From Whitmania pigra (lineage: Eukaryota > Annelida > Clitellata > Hirudinida > Haemopidae), in NCBI GenBank assembly GCA_021613335.1, contig JAJTWR010000159.1:296001-360000 (forward strand): 64,000 nt of DNA, read 5' to 3'. Of this stretch, positions 12,801-28,764 are shown piece by piece. The position numbers were made by a program, and so were the translations under genes. The notes under the pieces were generated by a model. It made no database searches and was not told the origin of the DNA. It saw only the letters and a program-made list of their open reading frames with translations. Within the stretch, counting starts at the first letter, position 1; each line of letters opens with the position of its first letter.

Positions 12801-14586
12801 CTAAATTCTGAAGAGGGACAGCTGTATGGTCCTACAGAAGCATGTACAAAAACGAAAATTTTAAAAATACATCCATACCACAGTAAAGCAAGTATGGTGA
12901 AAATATAAACTTAATAAGGAAATATAAGAAAAAACAATTTAGATAAATATATCCTTTACCTGGAGTTGTTCTAGAAAAAGATTTGTCATTAATCAGTTAA
13001 TATTTATTTATTTACCACAGTCATTTGATGACATGCCTAGATGTCATTTAATGAGGCCCTGCAGCCCAATACATAATAATGCCAGAATTTGAAGACAATT
13101 TGATGTCATGCATAAAATGACCTTGTTAAGGAACAATTTTTAATCAATCTAGACTTGGAATGTGATCAAGTGCACAGTGGCACTTGAATTTTATCTCAAG
13201 CTGATAACTGCTGTAACTAAGGCTGGCAATGGTTACCAAAATATCTGCTAAGAACAGGGAGAAGAAGACTGCTGAAAAAACTCAACCCTATGGATCACCT
13301 TAATGCAACTTTGCCTGACCACGAAGTCGGTATTGTTCACTCCTGAAACATATGTTCTAAATCACTGAGGCTACTGCCCAGCTATCAACTCAACCCTCAG
13401 GATAGCAGTTTCCATGTTGCAATGTAGATGATATGCCAACCGAGTTGAAGCGAGGAGGGTTGCATCGTTAAGATGAACAAGGTGTTCGAAATGTAGACAG
13501 TAAGCAGAAATCAGAGATTGATCTATAAGATAAAGATAGTTGATGGTAGTATGAAAAAGGTGAGCTGAAATTGACCAAACTTGGAGGAGGGGATGCAACA
13601 CATTGGGACACTTGTTAATGCACTGATGTAACTGAGCTTGTCATCTTGGCACTCAGTAGATGCAGAACTGCTAGTCTAACTGCCAAGGTCAGTTGCCTCA
13701 CCAAAAAACATTGACAGTTTTATAGTTATATGGTAGTCTTTCTCACAAGTTTTCTCTGTAGCAACACCTCTTTGCCAAGATCCATCTCCAGGAGTAATGT
13801 GTTTAGCGCAGTAGTAAGGGTTGAATAATAGAAATCAGCCATGTGATTGTCATTCGTGGAAGACTGGGTTACTGTGTCAGCAAAGTTTCTCCAAGTCTGA
13901 GAAGAAGAAACCATTCTGAGCCTTATGTAACAAGATTCCTTTAATGCACCTCTCAATTGAAACAAATCAAGGAAACCCTTTTCAAATTTATCAACCTTAA
14001 TGATTGGATTGTCCTAGCCATTTTTTTTGAGTGCAATGAACAACATTCCACTCTTCACAAATGGCACCATCAACAATCAGTCCAACGACACTTTTATGTA
14101 GAATGTCCAAATGGCTGGAATATGCTTAATATTGTTCTCCCACTGTATATTTTGTTACGAAGTCGCTGTTACTCATCTATGATACATATTAACCAACAAA
14201 GTTTTCTTGTCCATTATAATTGGTACAGCACAACTCCATTTGTAGGCAAGAAGTTGGGGCTTATGGATGTAATTACAGACTGGCTTATAAAATTATATGG
14301 CAAATAATTGCAAAATTTTAAATAAGAATGGATGGATGAATGTTTTGGTAATAATAGATTTAGTCCACTACACCACAATACAACATAATTTTTTAGGCAA
14401 CAAGTTCAATGTAGCAAATATTTCCTAGGCTCTATTAAATAAAAACATGACGTATTGCCAACTTCTCACCTTTATAAATGGGTTTCTTCTGATATGTTCA
14501 TTCCAAGTTTTGACAGATGGCAGATATAACGAACCCCTCGGTTCCCCCGTTGAATCTATAATGCCGGTGTTGATTTCGTTATCCAT
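9839..14586 (-). CDS. Large protein with two zf-met/jaz-type C2H2 zinc fingers, function unknown
   Basis: Eight exons join in phase on the minus strand: 14586-14470, 12831-12546, 12281-12125, 12056-11156, 11079-10813, 10745-10652, 10580-10453 and 10285-9839, giving 2397 bases and 798 residues. The start MDNEINTGIIDSTG is followed by a long polar, Ser/Asn-rich and probably disordered region. Two fingers share the same spacing C-x2-C-x12-H-x5-H: C552/C555/H568/H574 (CKDCGLTNMKLSSYLDH) and C621/C624/H637/H643 (CRPCKTYFPNKDELLHH). This spacing is typical of zf-met/jaz/U1-like fingers, which often bind double-stranded RNA or occur in RNA-processing proteins. The C-terminal 150 residues are basic with a bipartite-NLS-like KKSKTD/KRYVN composition. 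I cannot assign an ortholog; ZNF318-like or another matrin-type protein is possible. A nuclear role is inferred. Confidence 0.82.
12480..12540 (+). repeat. Retroelement 3'-tail-like sequence ending in an ATT run
   Basis: GGCACTATATAAATGTACTT followed by ATT repeats resembles the 3' ends of L2/CR1-type LINEs and related SINEs. It sits in the intron between exons 2 and 3 of the zinc-finger gene, just beyond the exon 2 donor site, on the opposite strand. Confidence 0.35.
12832..14469. other. First intron of the zinc-finger gene, with possible decayed LINE sequence
   Basis: This is the longest intron of the gene (1.6 kb). On the minus strand, about 13965-13730 is open and reads ADFYYSTLTTALNTLL, which resembles the linker between endonuclease and reverse transcriptase in CR1/L2-type LINEs; downstream frames are broken. 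No clear catalytic motif is visible, so this is tentative. The plus-strand open stretch 13957-14307 shows no domain. Confidence 0.3.
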
Positions 14587-15005
14587 TAAGTTCTCAAACG
14601 TTTACATCCGATAACTTAAACGGTTCGCCGTAAATATTATGAACCACACGAGAAATAAAATGACAAAGACATCTAAACTAATTTATTTATTTGATTATAG
14701 TCCTTTGCATAACTGAGATGATTTGGATTTAAACTAATCTTTTACGCGAAGTTATATATTGTCAAAAATTAATATATTTTAATAAATTGATGCAATAACA
14801 TTAAAAATAGTTAAAGTCATAATAACATTCTCCTCATTGTAAATCAAAGATCGTATTAATTAAACGTTAGTAATACTCGTACCCGCACAATGGTTTTATG
14901 ACCTTGTGCTCATATTCAGGGCAGGAGATTAAATAGGATTTTGCGATTAGGGGTACGGTGTTAACCAAGAGATAGTAGTTTGCCTTCAATCCCACATGCA
15001 CTGAG
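14587..15005. other. Intergenic, upstream of the zinc-finger gene
   Basis: AT-rich, with no gene seen. It should contain the minus-strand promoter of the zinc-finger gene. Confidence 0.4.
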
Positions 15006-15245
15006 CTTTTTTTTGAAGCCTTTGATGGGGCACCTTATCAAATGCTTTTGCGAAGTCTAGGTACACTACATCTACAAAAAACTCAAGTAGGTTGGTAAGA
15101 CACGATCTGTTCTTAGTAAAACCATGTTAGCTCTTTCCAATCACTTCGTTTCTTCCAAAAAAAGTTGATACAGCCTCTTTGATCATTCTTTCCATTACCT
15201 TGCAAACTATAGAAGTTAAGCTTACTGGCCTGTAGTTGGATAACG
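15006..15245 (-). mobile_element. Reverse transcriptase fragment of a CR1/Jockey-type LINE
   Basis: On the minus strand the frame reads NYRPVSLTSIVCKVMERMI, then KNRSCLTNLLEF and VYLDFAKAFDKVPHQ. These are the N-terminal part of the RT palm and motif A (xDFxKAFDxVPH) of non-LTR retrotransposons. One in-frame stop lies between the two blocks (GKS*HGFTK). Only about 80 residues survive, so it is a dead fragment. It belongs to a different LINE lineage from the element at 15450-16640. Confidence 0.8.
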
Positions 15246-15304
15246 TAAGCATTATAAGAAACGCATATTCCAACAATCAGAATAAGCACTTTTATAGTTT
15301 TTAT

Positions 15305-15440
15305 AATAATAATAATAATTAATTTATAAAGCGCCGTGTGCGTAGCGTCAGAGGCGCCTTGTGTCTTCGCTGTCCCATGAAGTCCTGAAGAGATGAGTCT
15401 TCAGGTGACGTTTGTAGTGAATTGTTTCATGTTGTTTAAC
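15305..15440 (-). mobile_element. LINE 3' end, 5'-truncated copy, minus strand
   Basis: On the minus strand the sequence encodes a C-terminus ending RHLKTHLFRTSWDSEDTRRL with the stop at 15348-15350, then GACGCTACGC, GGCGCTTTATAAATTAATT and an ATT run. This is the same family, in opposite orientation, as the 3' end at 16540-16640. RHLKTHLF is a common C-terminal signature of LINE ORF2 proteins. Confidence 0.75.
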
Positions 15441-15449
15441 ATTTTCCCC

Positions 15450-16769
<1,320 letters not shown>

Positions 16770-18414
16770 AATCCGTCTGTCCATCCATCCATCCATTCCA
16801 GGTTTGCCACGCCTAGCAGCTCGCCCAGAAGGAAAGGGTTATCCGAGATACCTACACGTTTCTTCGTGTAATTGTACTCTCTCCTTCTTCTGAGATACAG
16901 GAATGTGGTTTCAGCTTTTCCAAGGGGCATACCCCGTAAAACTTTAAGAGATGACCTTTTTCATTCTATCCTAAAGTCAAGCGACCCAAAACGTCTGTAT
17001 TTTTCTTGTGACTTTGATTAAGGTTAATAACCAAAGATAGAAGAAATAGTAAAGATGAATGAACATTAAACACAAGTTTTATATGTGCAAAAAAGTCTTG
17101 AAATGATGGAATTACAGCCAAATAACTATATTCATCACTGAATTTGCATGTTAGCATTAGTTTTAAGGAGTTGAAGAAAAGCAGAAAATTAAATTGTTAA
17201 TACGTTAGAAAGCTTCTTATCTGAACATGTATTTTGTACTTCGGCTAAAAATGTGACACCGGTCGATCCCTTCTTGGGGTGCAGGTTGTGCAGACTGCAT
17301 TCGGATGATACCAAAATCTTAATTCTTACATTTTATGATGAAAACATTTTTTGCTTGTCAGCTAAGCCTCTTGAACAACAAAAACAGGTTAGCCTCAATC
17401 AAGAAGCTGGAAACATTTTTTTGGTCAGATTTTGGACTACCAACTTAAGGCTTATGGTAAAAGACTTAAAGGGTGACACGAGTTTCCCGCAATGGGTGAC
17501 ACCAACTCTGGTGACGCCACCGATTATACGCACTAAACAATGTAGAAAGAAGGTGCATTATATGCAACATTCCCGTACATTAAACGATGGAATTTGAATT
17601 GGTTGCAAAATCAAATCAAATGTCAAACAATCTGAATAGGAAGTATTATAACTTATAATCTTGCTAAGTGAAACTTAGCAAGTCCAACTATGCAAATAAG
17701 AGTCAATAAACACGCTTTGCAATAAAATGGGAACAAGTACAAGTACAAGTAATCAATGATCAAGTACGAGTACCTGAAATCGGTACTTGAGGACAAGTAC
17801 AAGTACCAAGTACCCCATTTCTGGTTAGGTCTGTTATTATTGTTGGTACTAAAAAATGGTTTTCAAATTCCTGTATAAACCATGTTAACATAGGCCGCTC
17901 GATTTTTCATAATTATCTCAATAATATTTTAATTTAATAAATAAATATGATATAAATATGAGTTTTCTAAATAATTTTGTTTTCGATGTCTATTTTAATT
18001 TTGCATATAATAAATAAACAGCATAGGGATCTTCGTATTTGCGATTTGCGTTTGGGAATTTTGGATCGTTATATCGGCAGCTGCGTAATGGAACAATCTA
18101 TCAGTATAGACATTCAGAACTCAGAATCTTACATAAAAGATTTTCAACAGCAAACGGTATTTTATACAAATATCTGATTAATTTAACCCATCTTGATACA
18201 ACATCACATAGTGAGGTTGATGCATAAAGTTTTGATGAGATATTTTATTTAAAACTAATTTTGATAAACCCAAGAATGCCCCTACATAACTAATCAATGA
18301 AGCACGTTTTGTTGACTATTTTGATGTGGCAATATTTATTATATCCACATCTGTATTATTTATTAAATATCCTGTGATGTATTGATGAGATATATGGCTA
18401 CTTTTTAATTCCAG
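16770..18414. other. Intergenic region between LINE cluster and FAM177
   Basis: No supported gene. The 114-residue plus-strand open stretch at 17253-17597 has no domain; its DNA carries repeated GGTGACACC/GGTGACGCC words, suggesting a repeat. At 17734-17816 a CAAGTA/AAGTAC repeat resembles the ends of an unidentified DNA transposon. The FAM177 5' UTR exon(s) and promoter should lie here; the first coding exon starts after an acceptor at 18414. Confidence 0.4.
17734..17816. repeat. CAAGTA-rich repeat, possible DNA-transposon remnant
   Basis: Repeated AAGTACAAGTACAAGTA and GGTACTTGAGGACAAGTAC form direct and inverted 6-base units. A similar segment (CCAAGTACGAGTACTTGAAATC) occurs at about 36561-36600, so it is an interspersed repeat. 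No frame or clear end is seen. Confidence 0.4.
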
Positions 18415-18423
18415 ACAAATTCC

Positions 18424-19394
18424 ATGTCTATAGAATTGGCTGAAGTGCCTTTAGAGAATAATACAATTGAATTGAAACAGCATGAGAAGAAAAAACCCAA
18501 AAGAATAGTTTACTTCAGCGATGGTGCAGTTGAAGAGTTTTCTGATGATGAAGAGAAGTTTCAGACAAAGCCCTTACCTGTTGTGAGTAATTTATTCGCT
18601 TGGTTTTTATATTTTTGATATGTTGTTATCTATTTTTGTTACTTGTGAATTTAATTATATGATATCATCAAAATTTATAAATTGTCATTGCAGAAATCAT
18701 CACCGTCATCATGGTCATCTTACATCATAGAAAGTAAGTATGAGTTTTCAATGTTGACAACTTGCTAATTAAGATAATTAAAATTGACAAATTTTTTAAA
18801 ATTGACATTTAAGCTACATTGTTTTTACTGCATTGCTAATGTCATTCATTTTTTGTTTGAACAAATGCATTTTGTCTTGAGGCATGATTTAATGATTGCT
18901 CACCAGACTTGGATCACATGGGTGAAAAACTGGCATGGTACTTTGGCATCACAAGTCCAAAATACCAGTATGCCATCGATGAGTACTGGAGGAGAAAGAG
19001 GGAGGTGCGATGTCATTTAGTTTCGTTGTTGTATTTAAATAAATATAAGTTAATATACTACTACAACATGCTAATTTTGAATCGTACGTAATAAAAGGTT
19101 ATTCAATGTAAAATGTTATAATGACATTATGACAACTTTGAATCTATTAATTACCAGGAAGAAGAAGAAAAAGAATTTGAGGCCAGAGAGGAGGCAGCAA
19201 AGATGGAGAGAAGAGGACGAAGGAATGTTGCCATGGAGAAGGAAGTTTCTGTGGTAACCGTGCCTAAACCCTCCGATAAGAAGTTCCTTGATGATGAAAT
19301 GGAGAAAGTGACGTGCAAACAACCGTCGAGTGGTGCGGAAATGGTGAGAGGTGGACTCGTAAACGAGGGCTTCGATGATTCGTTGAAGTACTAG
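18424..19394 (+). CDS. FAM177A: FAM177 family protein
   Basis: Four coding exons join in phase: 18424-18582, 18694-18733, 18907-19004 and 19158-19394, giving 534 bases and 177 residues. The family core is clear: KKKPKRIVYFSDGAVEEFSDDEE near residue 20-45, then a Ser/Trp stretch (SPSSWSSYIIE), LGEKLAWYFGITSPKYQYAI-like sequence (here starting HMGEKLAWYF), and a charged coiled segment EEEEKEFEAREEAAKMERR. FAM177A1 orthologs are small cytosolic, Golgi-associated proteins of poorly defined role. The start ATG lies 10 bases after an acceptor site, so at least one upstream non-coding exon is expected. The gene looks intact. Confidence 0.92.
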
Positions 19395-20016
19395 TCTCTC
19401 GACAACTTCCACTTTATTAGATAGTTTTACTTTGTTAGTAGCTGTTTGTTGCTAAGTGCCTCCAGCTTTTATTAGAATTTATTATTTGCCCTCTCATCTG
19501 TTGCATAATCGTGTAAAGTCTACACAATATTTCTAATGAATCATTTTTGGATCTTCACATTTACAAGTTTGGCTGAGATTTATTTCTTTATTACCACATT
19601 GGCAATCACATTTTTCTGCTTTAGGGGACTGACTATTGTTCTGATTCAGATTGCTTTTTCATCGACATTAAATTTCCTGCTTTGAATTTCTAAAGTTAAG
19701 TGTTGAAAGTATCTTTGGATCTTTAAAACTCAAAATATTGCATGGATAAAGTCATCTGATGAACATTCTTAAGAAAAAAAGTAATTTGATTTCTTAATTC
19801 TATATATTCATATATTAAAAGGTAGTTTGTTTTTGTACTTAAAAAAGTCAAAGGTTGATGCATTGATAAGCCAAATTGAAACTATGGTTAAATTTATTGT
19901 TCAACAAATGTTTCAATCATTCGATAAAATTAATCCTTTAACTCCTTAACAGAAATCTTTCACCTTCTTCCCTAATGGCTGCATGGCTTCATTTATGGTT
20001 GACATTCTTGCTAATG
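19395..20016. other. FAM177 3' flank
   Basis: No second gene is clear. AT-rich sequence with several A-rich stretches, likely the FAM177 3' UTR. Confidence 0.4.
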
Positions 20017-20210
20017 TCATCTCTTTTTGTCGTTACCTGAAATACCGATATGGTGTAAAAGTCATCAATTATTGAAAATAATCGGTTTTGCTCAATTCAT
20101 TTTTGTCAAAAATCGCCAGATCTGCCTCACTCAACATCAGCAGAAGTGGTGGAGCGTCGAAGTCGTAGCTGTTGGAAGTTTTTGAGCCATTATTTCTTGA
20201 AGGAAGCCTA
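20017..20210 (-). CDS. Possible C-terminal exon pair of an unidentified minus-strand gene
   Basis: On the minus strand, about 20208-20131 reads LPSRNNGSKTSNSYDFDAPP and LLLML, ending at a good donor (A|GTGAGG) next to 20130. A good acceptor (TATTTCAG) leads to 20036, and the joined frame would end SNDKKR and a stop at 20017. The splice signals are good, but the coding length is short and I recognise no family. Upstream exons were not found; the minus-strand open stretch at 20371-20583 could belong or could be noise. Confidence 0.25.
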
Positions 20211-21110
20211 CTTAGAATAAAGTACATCTTAAATTTAGTTTCTTACTTGATAATGAAATTGAGTAATGATCAACTTATCGTTGCATCATTTATTTCCAGA
20301 AGTTCTGGATGGCCGAGGGATGACATTAATTAGCTAATAACAAAGATAAAGTTCAAATCATAAAAAATAATTAATAGGTATGTTGAGTCTGACGCTGTTC
20401 CCATAACAACGTGAATGTTGATTTCCTGTAGAAGGGGATGCCATTTTTTCGGTCGAGGGTGACTTTGAACATTAGAAGATATTCGACTGTGGTGGAAACG
20501 CAAAATAAATAATAAATTCCACATTCGTTGCTTATTAGCTGGCGCCGTCTTAATTCAACACCTAATCGGTTGTATCTTATCAACTGTGCTGCTCATGAAA
20601 TGAATCTCCCTAAAAGCAAACTATTTCAGGAATTGCATTATAAATCAATCGAATTAGATATGTCTTAGCCGTCCAATACTTCGGACTATCTTCGCCATCT
20701 CTGATCTTTGTTTACCATCTCAGATCGCCTGTCGATAGGAGGCGTTAAAGAATAAATTGATTGAAAAATGATTTTTAATACTGATAAAGAATTCATTGAT
20801 GCTACAGGCTAATAAACAATTCTAAATTAAGTGAAGTTATAGGCTATGTTTCACGAAGCATTACATAAATTGAAGTGTCATGTCATGGTCCCGACAAATG
20901 AGAAAACAAAGGGTCATCAGATTGTGCTTCCAAAGATTGACTACCTACTCTGGGGTGAACAAAAGCATCGATTTTCTATTGCAATGAAAAAAAATTAGAA
21001 CAAGGTTTTGCAAAATAGCGTCCAATCTGCACATTGTATAAGCACACCCTAGAAAGAGGTTGCCATTAGCGACAAGAGCGCAACATTCTTCATCCATCAA
21101 TTTTGCATCC
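20211..21110. other. Intergenic or intronic sequence, nothing firmly supported
   Basis: The minus-strand open stretches here have no recognised domain. A GC-richer segment at about 20670-20740 might be a promoter region. No repeat with clear ends is seen. Confidence 0.35.
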
Positions 21111-21404
21111 ATGACAACGGCAGACCGATATGTACACCGGAGGTTTAGAACATCTCGAGTTGATGGAAGGTAAGTAATGAATGGTCAACATCGATTTTGA
21201 TAACGTATGTTTAGAGAATATTATCATATAATTGCCAGCCAATTAGCAGTCCATTCGAAGTATTCCATTGCAATCGTGTCCTTCACTATCCTCAGTAGCG
21301 TAAGACCTAATTTACTTCGTCGCTGGCAACTAAGCACGGAGCACTCCTCAAACATAAGAGCTCCATTAACAACCTGGAATTTTGAAAAAGACCGGTTTGC
21401 CTAG
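21111..21404 (+). CDS. Small two-exon candidate gene, 55 residues, basic
   Basis: Exon 21111-21169 starts at ATG and reads MTTADRYVHRRFRTSRVDG, ending at a consensus donor (AG|GTAAGT). The acceptor CTATCCTCAG leads to 21296-21404, reading SVRPNLLRRWQLSTEHSSN and ending EKDRFA with a stop. The joined frame is 168 bases. The peptide is basic and has no cysteine, signal peptide or membrane segment. The intron is only about 126 bases, like others here. I recognise no family; small ciliary microtubule proteins can look like this, but that is a guess. It could also be the 5' part of a longer transcript. Confidence 0.35.
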
Positions 21405-21737
21405 ATTGCCTCACCCCAACAATGCGCACGAAAATGTTTACATTCCATCTCATAATTCAATATTCATTTTAAAGAATAGAAAACAGATGTTATATGATAA
21501 AGATAAATGCATTTAATAAAGATGATTTTCATGCACGAAATGTTTTCATAGGGACATGGTTCAACGCGCACACCAAGTGTGTCACTGCACTCACACTTGG
21601 TTCATTCGAAAACCCGATAAAACACGTATCTCTCAATGATTTCCTTGCACATCTGTTTTATATACCTTTAGCTTCGTTCTACAAAACATTTAATTTTTAG
21701 TGTTTACTAAATATTTCAATTAGTTTCACGAGTTTAG

Positions 21738-25634
<3,897 letters not shown>

Positions 25635-25823
25635 AGCAAACAGCTATTAATTTCAACAAATTGATTTTATGTTTTATAATTTAAAATTTATACTTCTTTA
25701 TAAGTATTTGTTATCAAAAGAACATGTAGGTTTTTAGATGCAGTGTGGATTACTTTAAATTCAATGTTGGCCATTCTAAACAATATCAAGAAAATGTGCC
25801 TTATTAAGTTTGGTCAAAAATTT

Positions 25824-26453
25824 GGATCTTTTCCAGATAAGCCCCGCCACTAATGATAAAAGTGTACGCGCGAAAAGTTAAGCCCCGCCACTCTAATTTC
25901 ATGCACGCACCCAATTTCTGATGTCTGGACATTTGAATATTTAAATGCACGCCATAAAAACAACTCCTTATCCACCTCTATGCCCATTTTGTGCAAATAT
26001 TATCTACGTTCGGACCTAAAACCTGAAATGAGCTTTCTGACGCTTTCGACAAGGAGACGGCAATACGTTTTTTGCAAAGCCACGGAGTGATCCATCAGCA
26101 ACGTCTATGCAACAATGGTCACCAGATGACAACTTTATACTCATCAAACGGTTAATCATACAGAAAACTTTGTGGATCCAATGAGTGGAGCTCACACACA
26201 AACCATCGAATCTTTCTGACACGTCTACAAGATGCAGAACAAGCGCCAAAGCGGCACACACCGATCTTTTGTGTGGGTTCGTTTGGAGGCAAAGGTACAG
26301 AAATGCGGACCTTTTCATAGAAATTATGAATGACATGTTTCAATTTTACTCTCTTCAATAAAAACTAAAAGTACAAATTTCATATCATCTTTTTTATAAT
26401 CGTTTTTGGTGGCGGGGGTTAACTTTTTGGCGGGGCTTATCTGGAAAAGATCC
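25824..26453 (+). mobile_element. Merlin/IS1595-type DNA transposon, internally deleted, 26-bp TIRs and 8-bp TSD
   Basis: Both ends carry a perfect 26-base inverted repeat starting GGATCTTTTCCAGATAAGCC and ending CCGCCA; a second inner block (AAAAGTTAAGCCCCGCCAC) is also inverted with one mismatch. The direct repeat AAAAATTT lies exactly outside (25816-25823 and 26454-26461). On the plus strand, about 26045-26150 encodes FLQSHGVIHQQRLCNNGHQM, like the N-terminal zinc-ribbon start of ISXO2/IS1595-like transposases. About 26166-26290 encodes ENFVDPMSGAHTQTIESF, a stop where Trp is expected, then HVYKMQNK, the family's C-terminal FVDPxTGAHTQxIExxW motif. The central catalytic part is missing. 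Merlin transposases belong to this lineage and make 8-9 bp duplications, which fits. Confidence 0.8.
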
Positions 26454-26461
26454 AAAAATTT

Positions 26462-26866
26462 ACCAGCTAGGCGTGGTCAGAATGTGCCATTGAGCACAAA
26501 CCTCCATCAAACCAAAGAAAACCTTTTTTGCCTGTCGGAGCAGAGGCAGAGATTTGCACCGATATGTTCCATTATGTTGTTAGGTAAATCCTGAAACGGT
26601 CTCCGAAAGGAGACCCATGGAGACATTTAGAAGTTTTTATTCAGAAGAATAAATTTTGAGCTTTAAAAAAGAATACGTCCATCATTTGCTGCTAAAGAAA
26701 AAGAATGGTCGAACTCGTCGTAATATTTAAAATCGCTCCTTACATAGTTTCAATGATAAATACTAAATAATTAGGTATTTATTGGCAACATATTTTAATG
26801 CGAAAACTTACATCTCTATTTTTCTTGACGATCATTTTGAAGAGTTCATCTGTTTATTAGTTGATT
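26462..26866. other. Upstream region of ACOT8-like gene
   Basis: No gene seen. It contains the expected promoter of the thioesterase gene, about 400 bases from the Merlin-like element. Confidence 0.4.
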
Positions 26867-28764
26867 ATGGCCGAGTCAAGAAACAAAGTTGAGATTCGGG
26901 AGGCCGGATCAGCTGTTGAATTTTCTTTTAATTCTCCATTATTAAATGATATATTGAAATTGGAAGTCATAGAGAACCAGTTATTCAGGTACCACAACGT
27001 TTTAAAGAGTAATGAAACTTTCTTGTTTTCTAGTACAAATTTATTTCATTTATTTAATTTATTAACGTGGAAAATTGTTTTTTTTTTGCCATTTTAAGGG
27101 CTAACCACCTCAGTAAAAGCCGATCAAATGGTATTTATGGTGGCCAAATCATCTGCCAAGCGATGGTATCATCTAATCAAACACTTAGCAAGGAATTCAT
27201 ACTCCACAGCATTCACTGTTATTTCATTCTCGGTGGTTTGTAATATTTAATCATGACCATCGACACACATACAAAGTTATCCTACTAGTTAATTATTAAG
27301 TGTTAATATAGATTACTGTTAACACTTGATAATAGGAGACAACAAAAAACCAGTCGTTTATCATGTGGAGAATGTGAGAGATGGTCGGACTTTTGCAACA
27401 AGGCTCGTCAAGGCCATCCAAGGAAGCAGACACATATTTTCATGCATCCTCTCTTATCAGAAGCATGAAGAGTGTCTTCATTCGTATCAGATTTCCATGC
27501 CTGATGTTCCTCCTCCTGATTCCTTGCAACTTTTTGAGGATGTTTTAAGAGACATACTGAGGTATTTCAAATCATTGAATTATCTTTTCCAATTGTAATT
27601 GTTTAGAAAAATAAATTATGTGATGCTGACAATAAGAACTTTGTGTGGATAAGCATTGTTTTATGTTTATGATGATCAGTCACTGTTTGATGTCACTTTG
27701 ACATCCAGAATGTTAAGGTGTTGCATCATTATGAGGATGTTGGCAGTCAGCCATTCATTGCACTTTTACCTTATCACTTGGGATAATTTTCAAAATATTA
27801 ATTATGTTGATTGTTATTAACAGTGTTGGACTTTAGAGCTATATTTTAGATGAAAGAAATGAATCAATTGTCATATGACTTTTCAGCTTTAGTTCTGATA
27901 TGGTGTTATCTTATTCTTAAAGATAAGGTTCACCTAGTATTTAGAAGCTAAATCTGTTCAATGATTTTTTTCTAGCACTGACAAAGTTACAGTGCATCAG
28001 AGGGTGCTCATCACAAATTACATTAGCCAGGAATTTCTCTTCCACATCAAACCCATTGGGAAGAATCTGTTGAACAGATTCCTTGACGACGGTTCCGAGA
28101 AGAGCGAGCGACTCCTGTATTGGATAAAATTGAGAACACCCATTGGTTGGTTTTTAAACCCATTATGTTTATCTTGTATTTCCTAGAATTGCTTCATCTT
28201 AGATAACCAGATGCAGGCTGAATTAAACTATTTTAAACATTTCCTTGCATTAGCAGCTTAGGCAAGAGGCAACATTCGACTTGGTTTGCAGCGGACGCAA
28301 TGTGCCATGTTTGTGACTCGGCTTGATGTGCCACGAGCAACAATTAGAAGGATATGAAACGCGATCACAATTTAATGATTTCCTGTGCATTTTACAGATC
28401 CACTGAGGCAAGACATCCATCGCTGTCTAGCAGGCTACATTTCCGATTTGTTCATGATGCAAACTGCCACACTTAAACTGCCCAAAAAGTTTTATCCTTC
28501 AATGACTGTATCACTGGATCACAGCATTTGGTTTCATTCTGATTTCCATGTCGACGACTGGATGCTCTACGAGAGCCACAGCAATAGATACGGTATGCTG
28601 CCGAACACGAATATTTGCAGTGTAATATACGTAATTTAGGTTACATTGTGTCACTTGCAGCCGGTGGCAGAGCACTTATTTCTGGAAGAATTTGGAAAAG
28701 TGATGGAACATTGGCAGTGTCGGTGATGCAAGAAGGACTGCTGAGGATAAAATCCATGCTTTGA
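26867..28764 (+). CDS. ACOT8: Acyl-CoA thioesterase 8-like (TesB/ACOT8 double hot-dog)
   Basis: Six exons join in phase: 26867-26988, 27099-27235, 27336-27561, 27976-28145, 28398-28592 and 28661-28764, giving 954 bases and 317 residues (human ACOT8 has 319). It has two hot-dog halves: N-terminal SNGIYGGQIICQAMVSS with FILHSIHCYFILGG, VENVRDGRTFATRLVKAIQ, and C-terminal SLDHSIWFH, DDWMLYE and QEGLLR. The Asp of LDHSIWFH (259), Ser in YESHS (278 or 280) and Gln307 of QEG match the family's Asp-Ser/Thr-Gln catalytic triad. The protein hydrolyses acyl-CoAs to free acid and CoA, usually in peroxisomes. The C-terminus is SML rather than the canonical SKL, so peroxisomal import by PTS1 is uncertain. 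The start ATG precedes MAESRNKVEI. The gene appears intact. Confidence 0.93.

Noticed and set aside
17253..17597. 114-residue plus-strand open frame
   Set aside because: No domain, no splice context, and the DNA contains repeated GGTGACACC-type words.
26016..26336. 106-residue minus-strand open frame
   Set aside because: It is antisense to the recognisable transposase fragments of the Merlin-like element.
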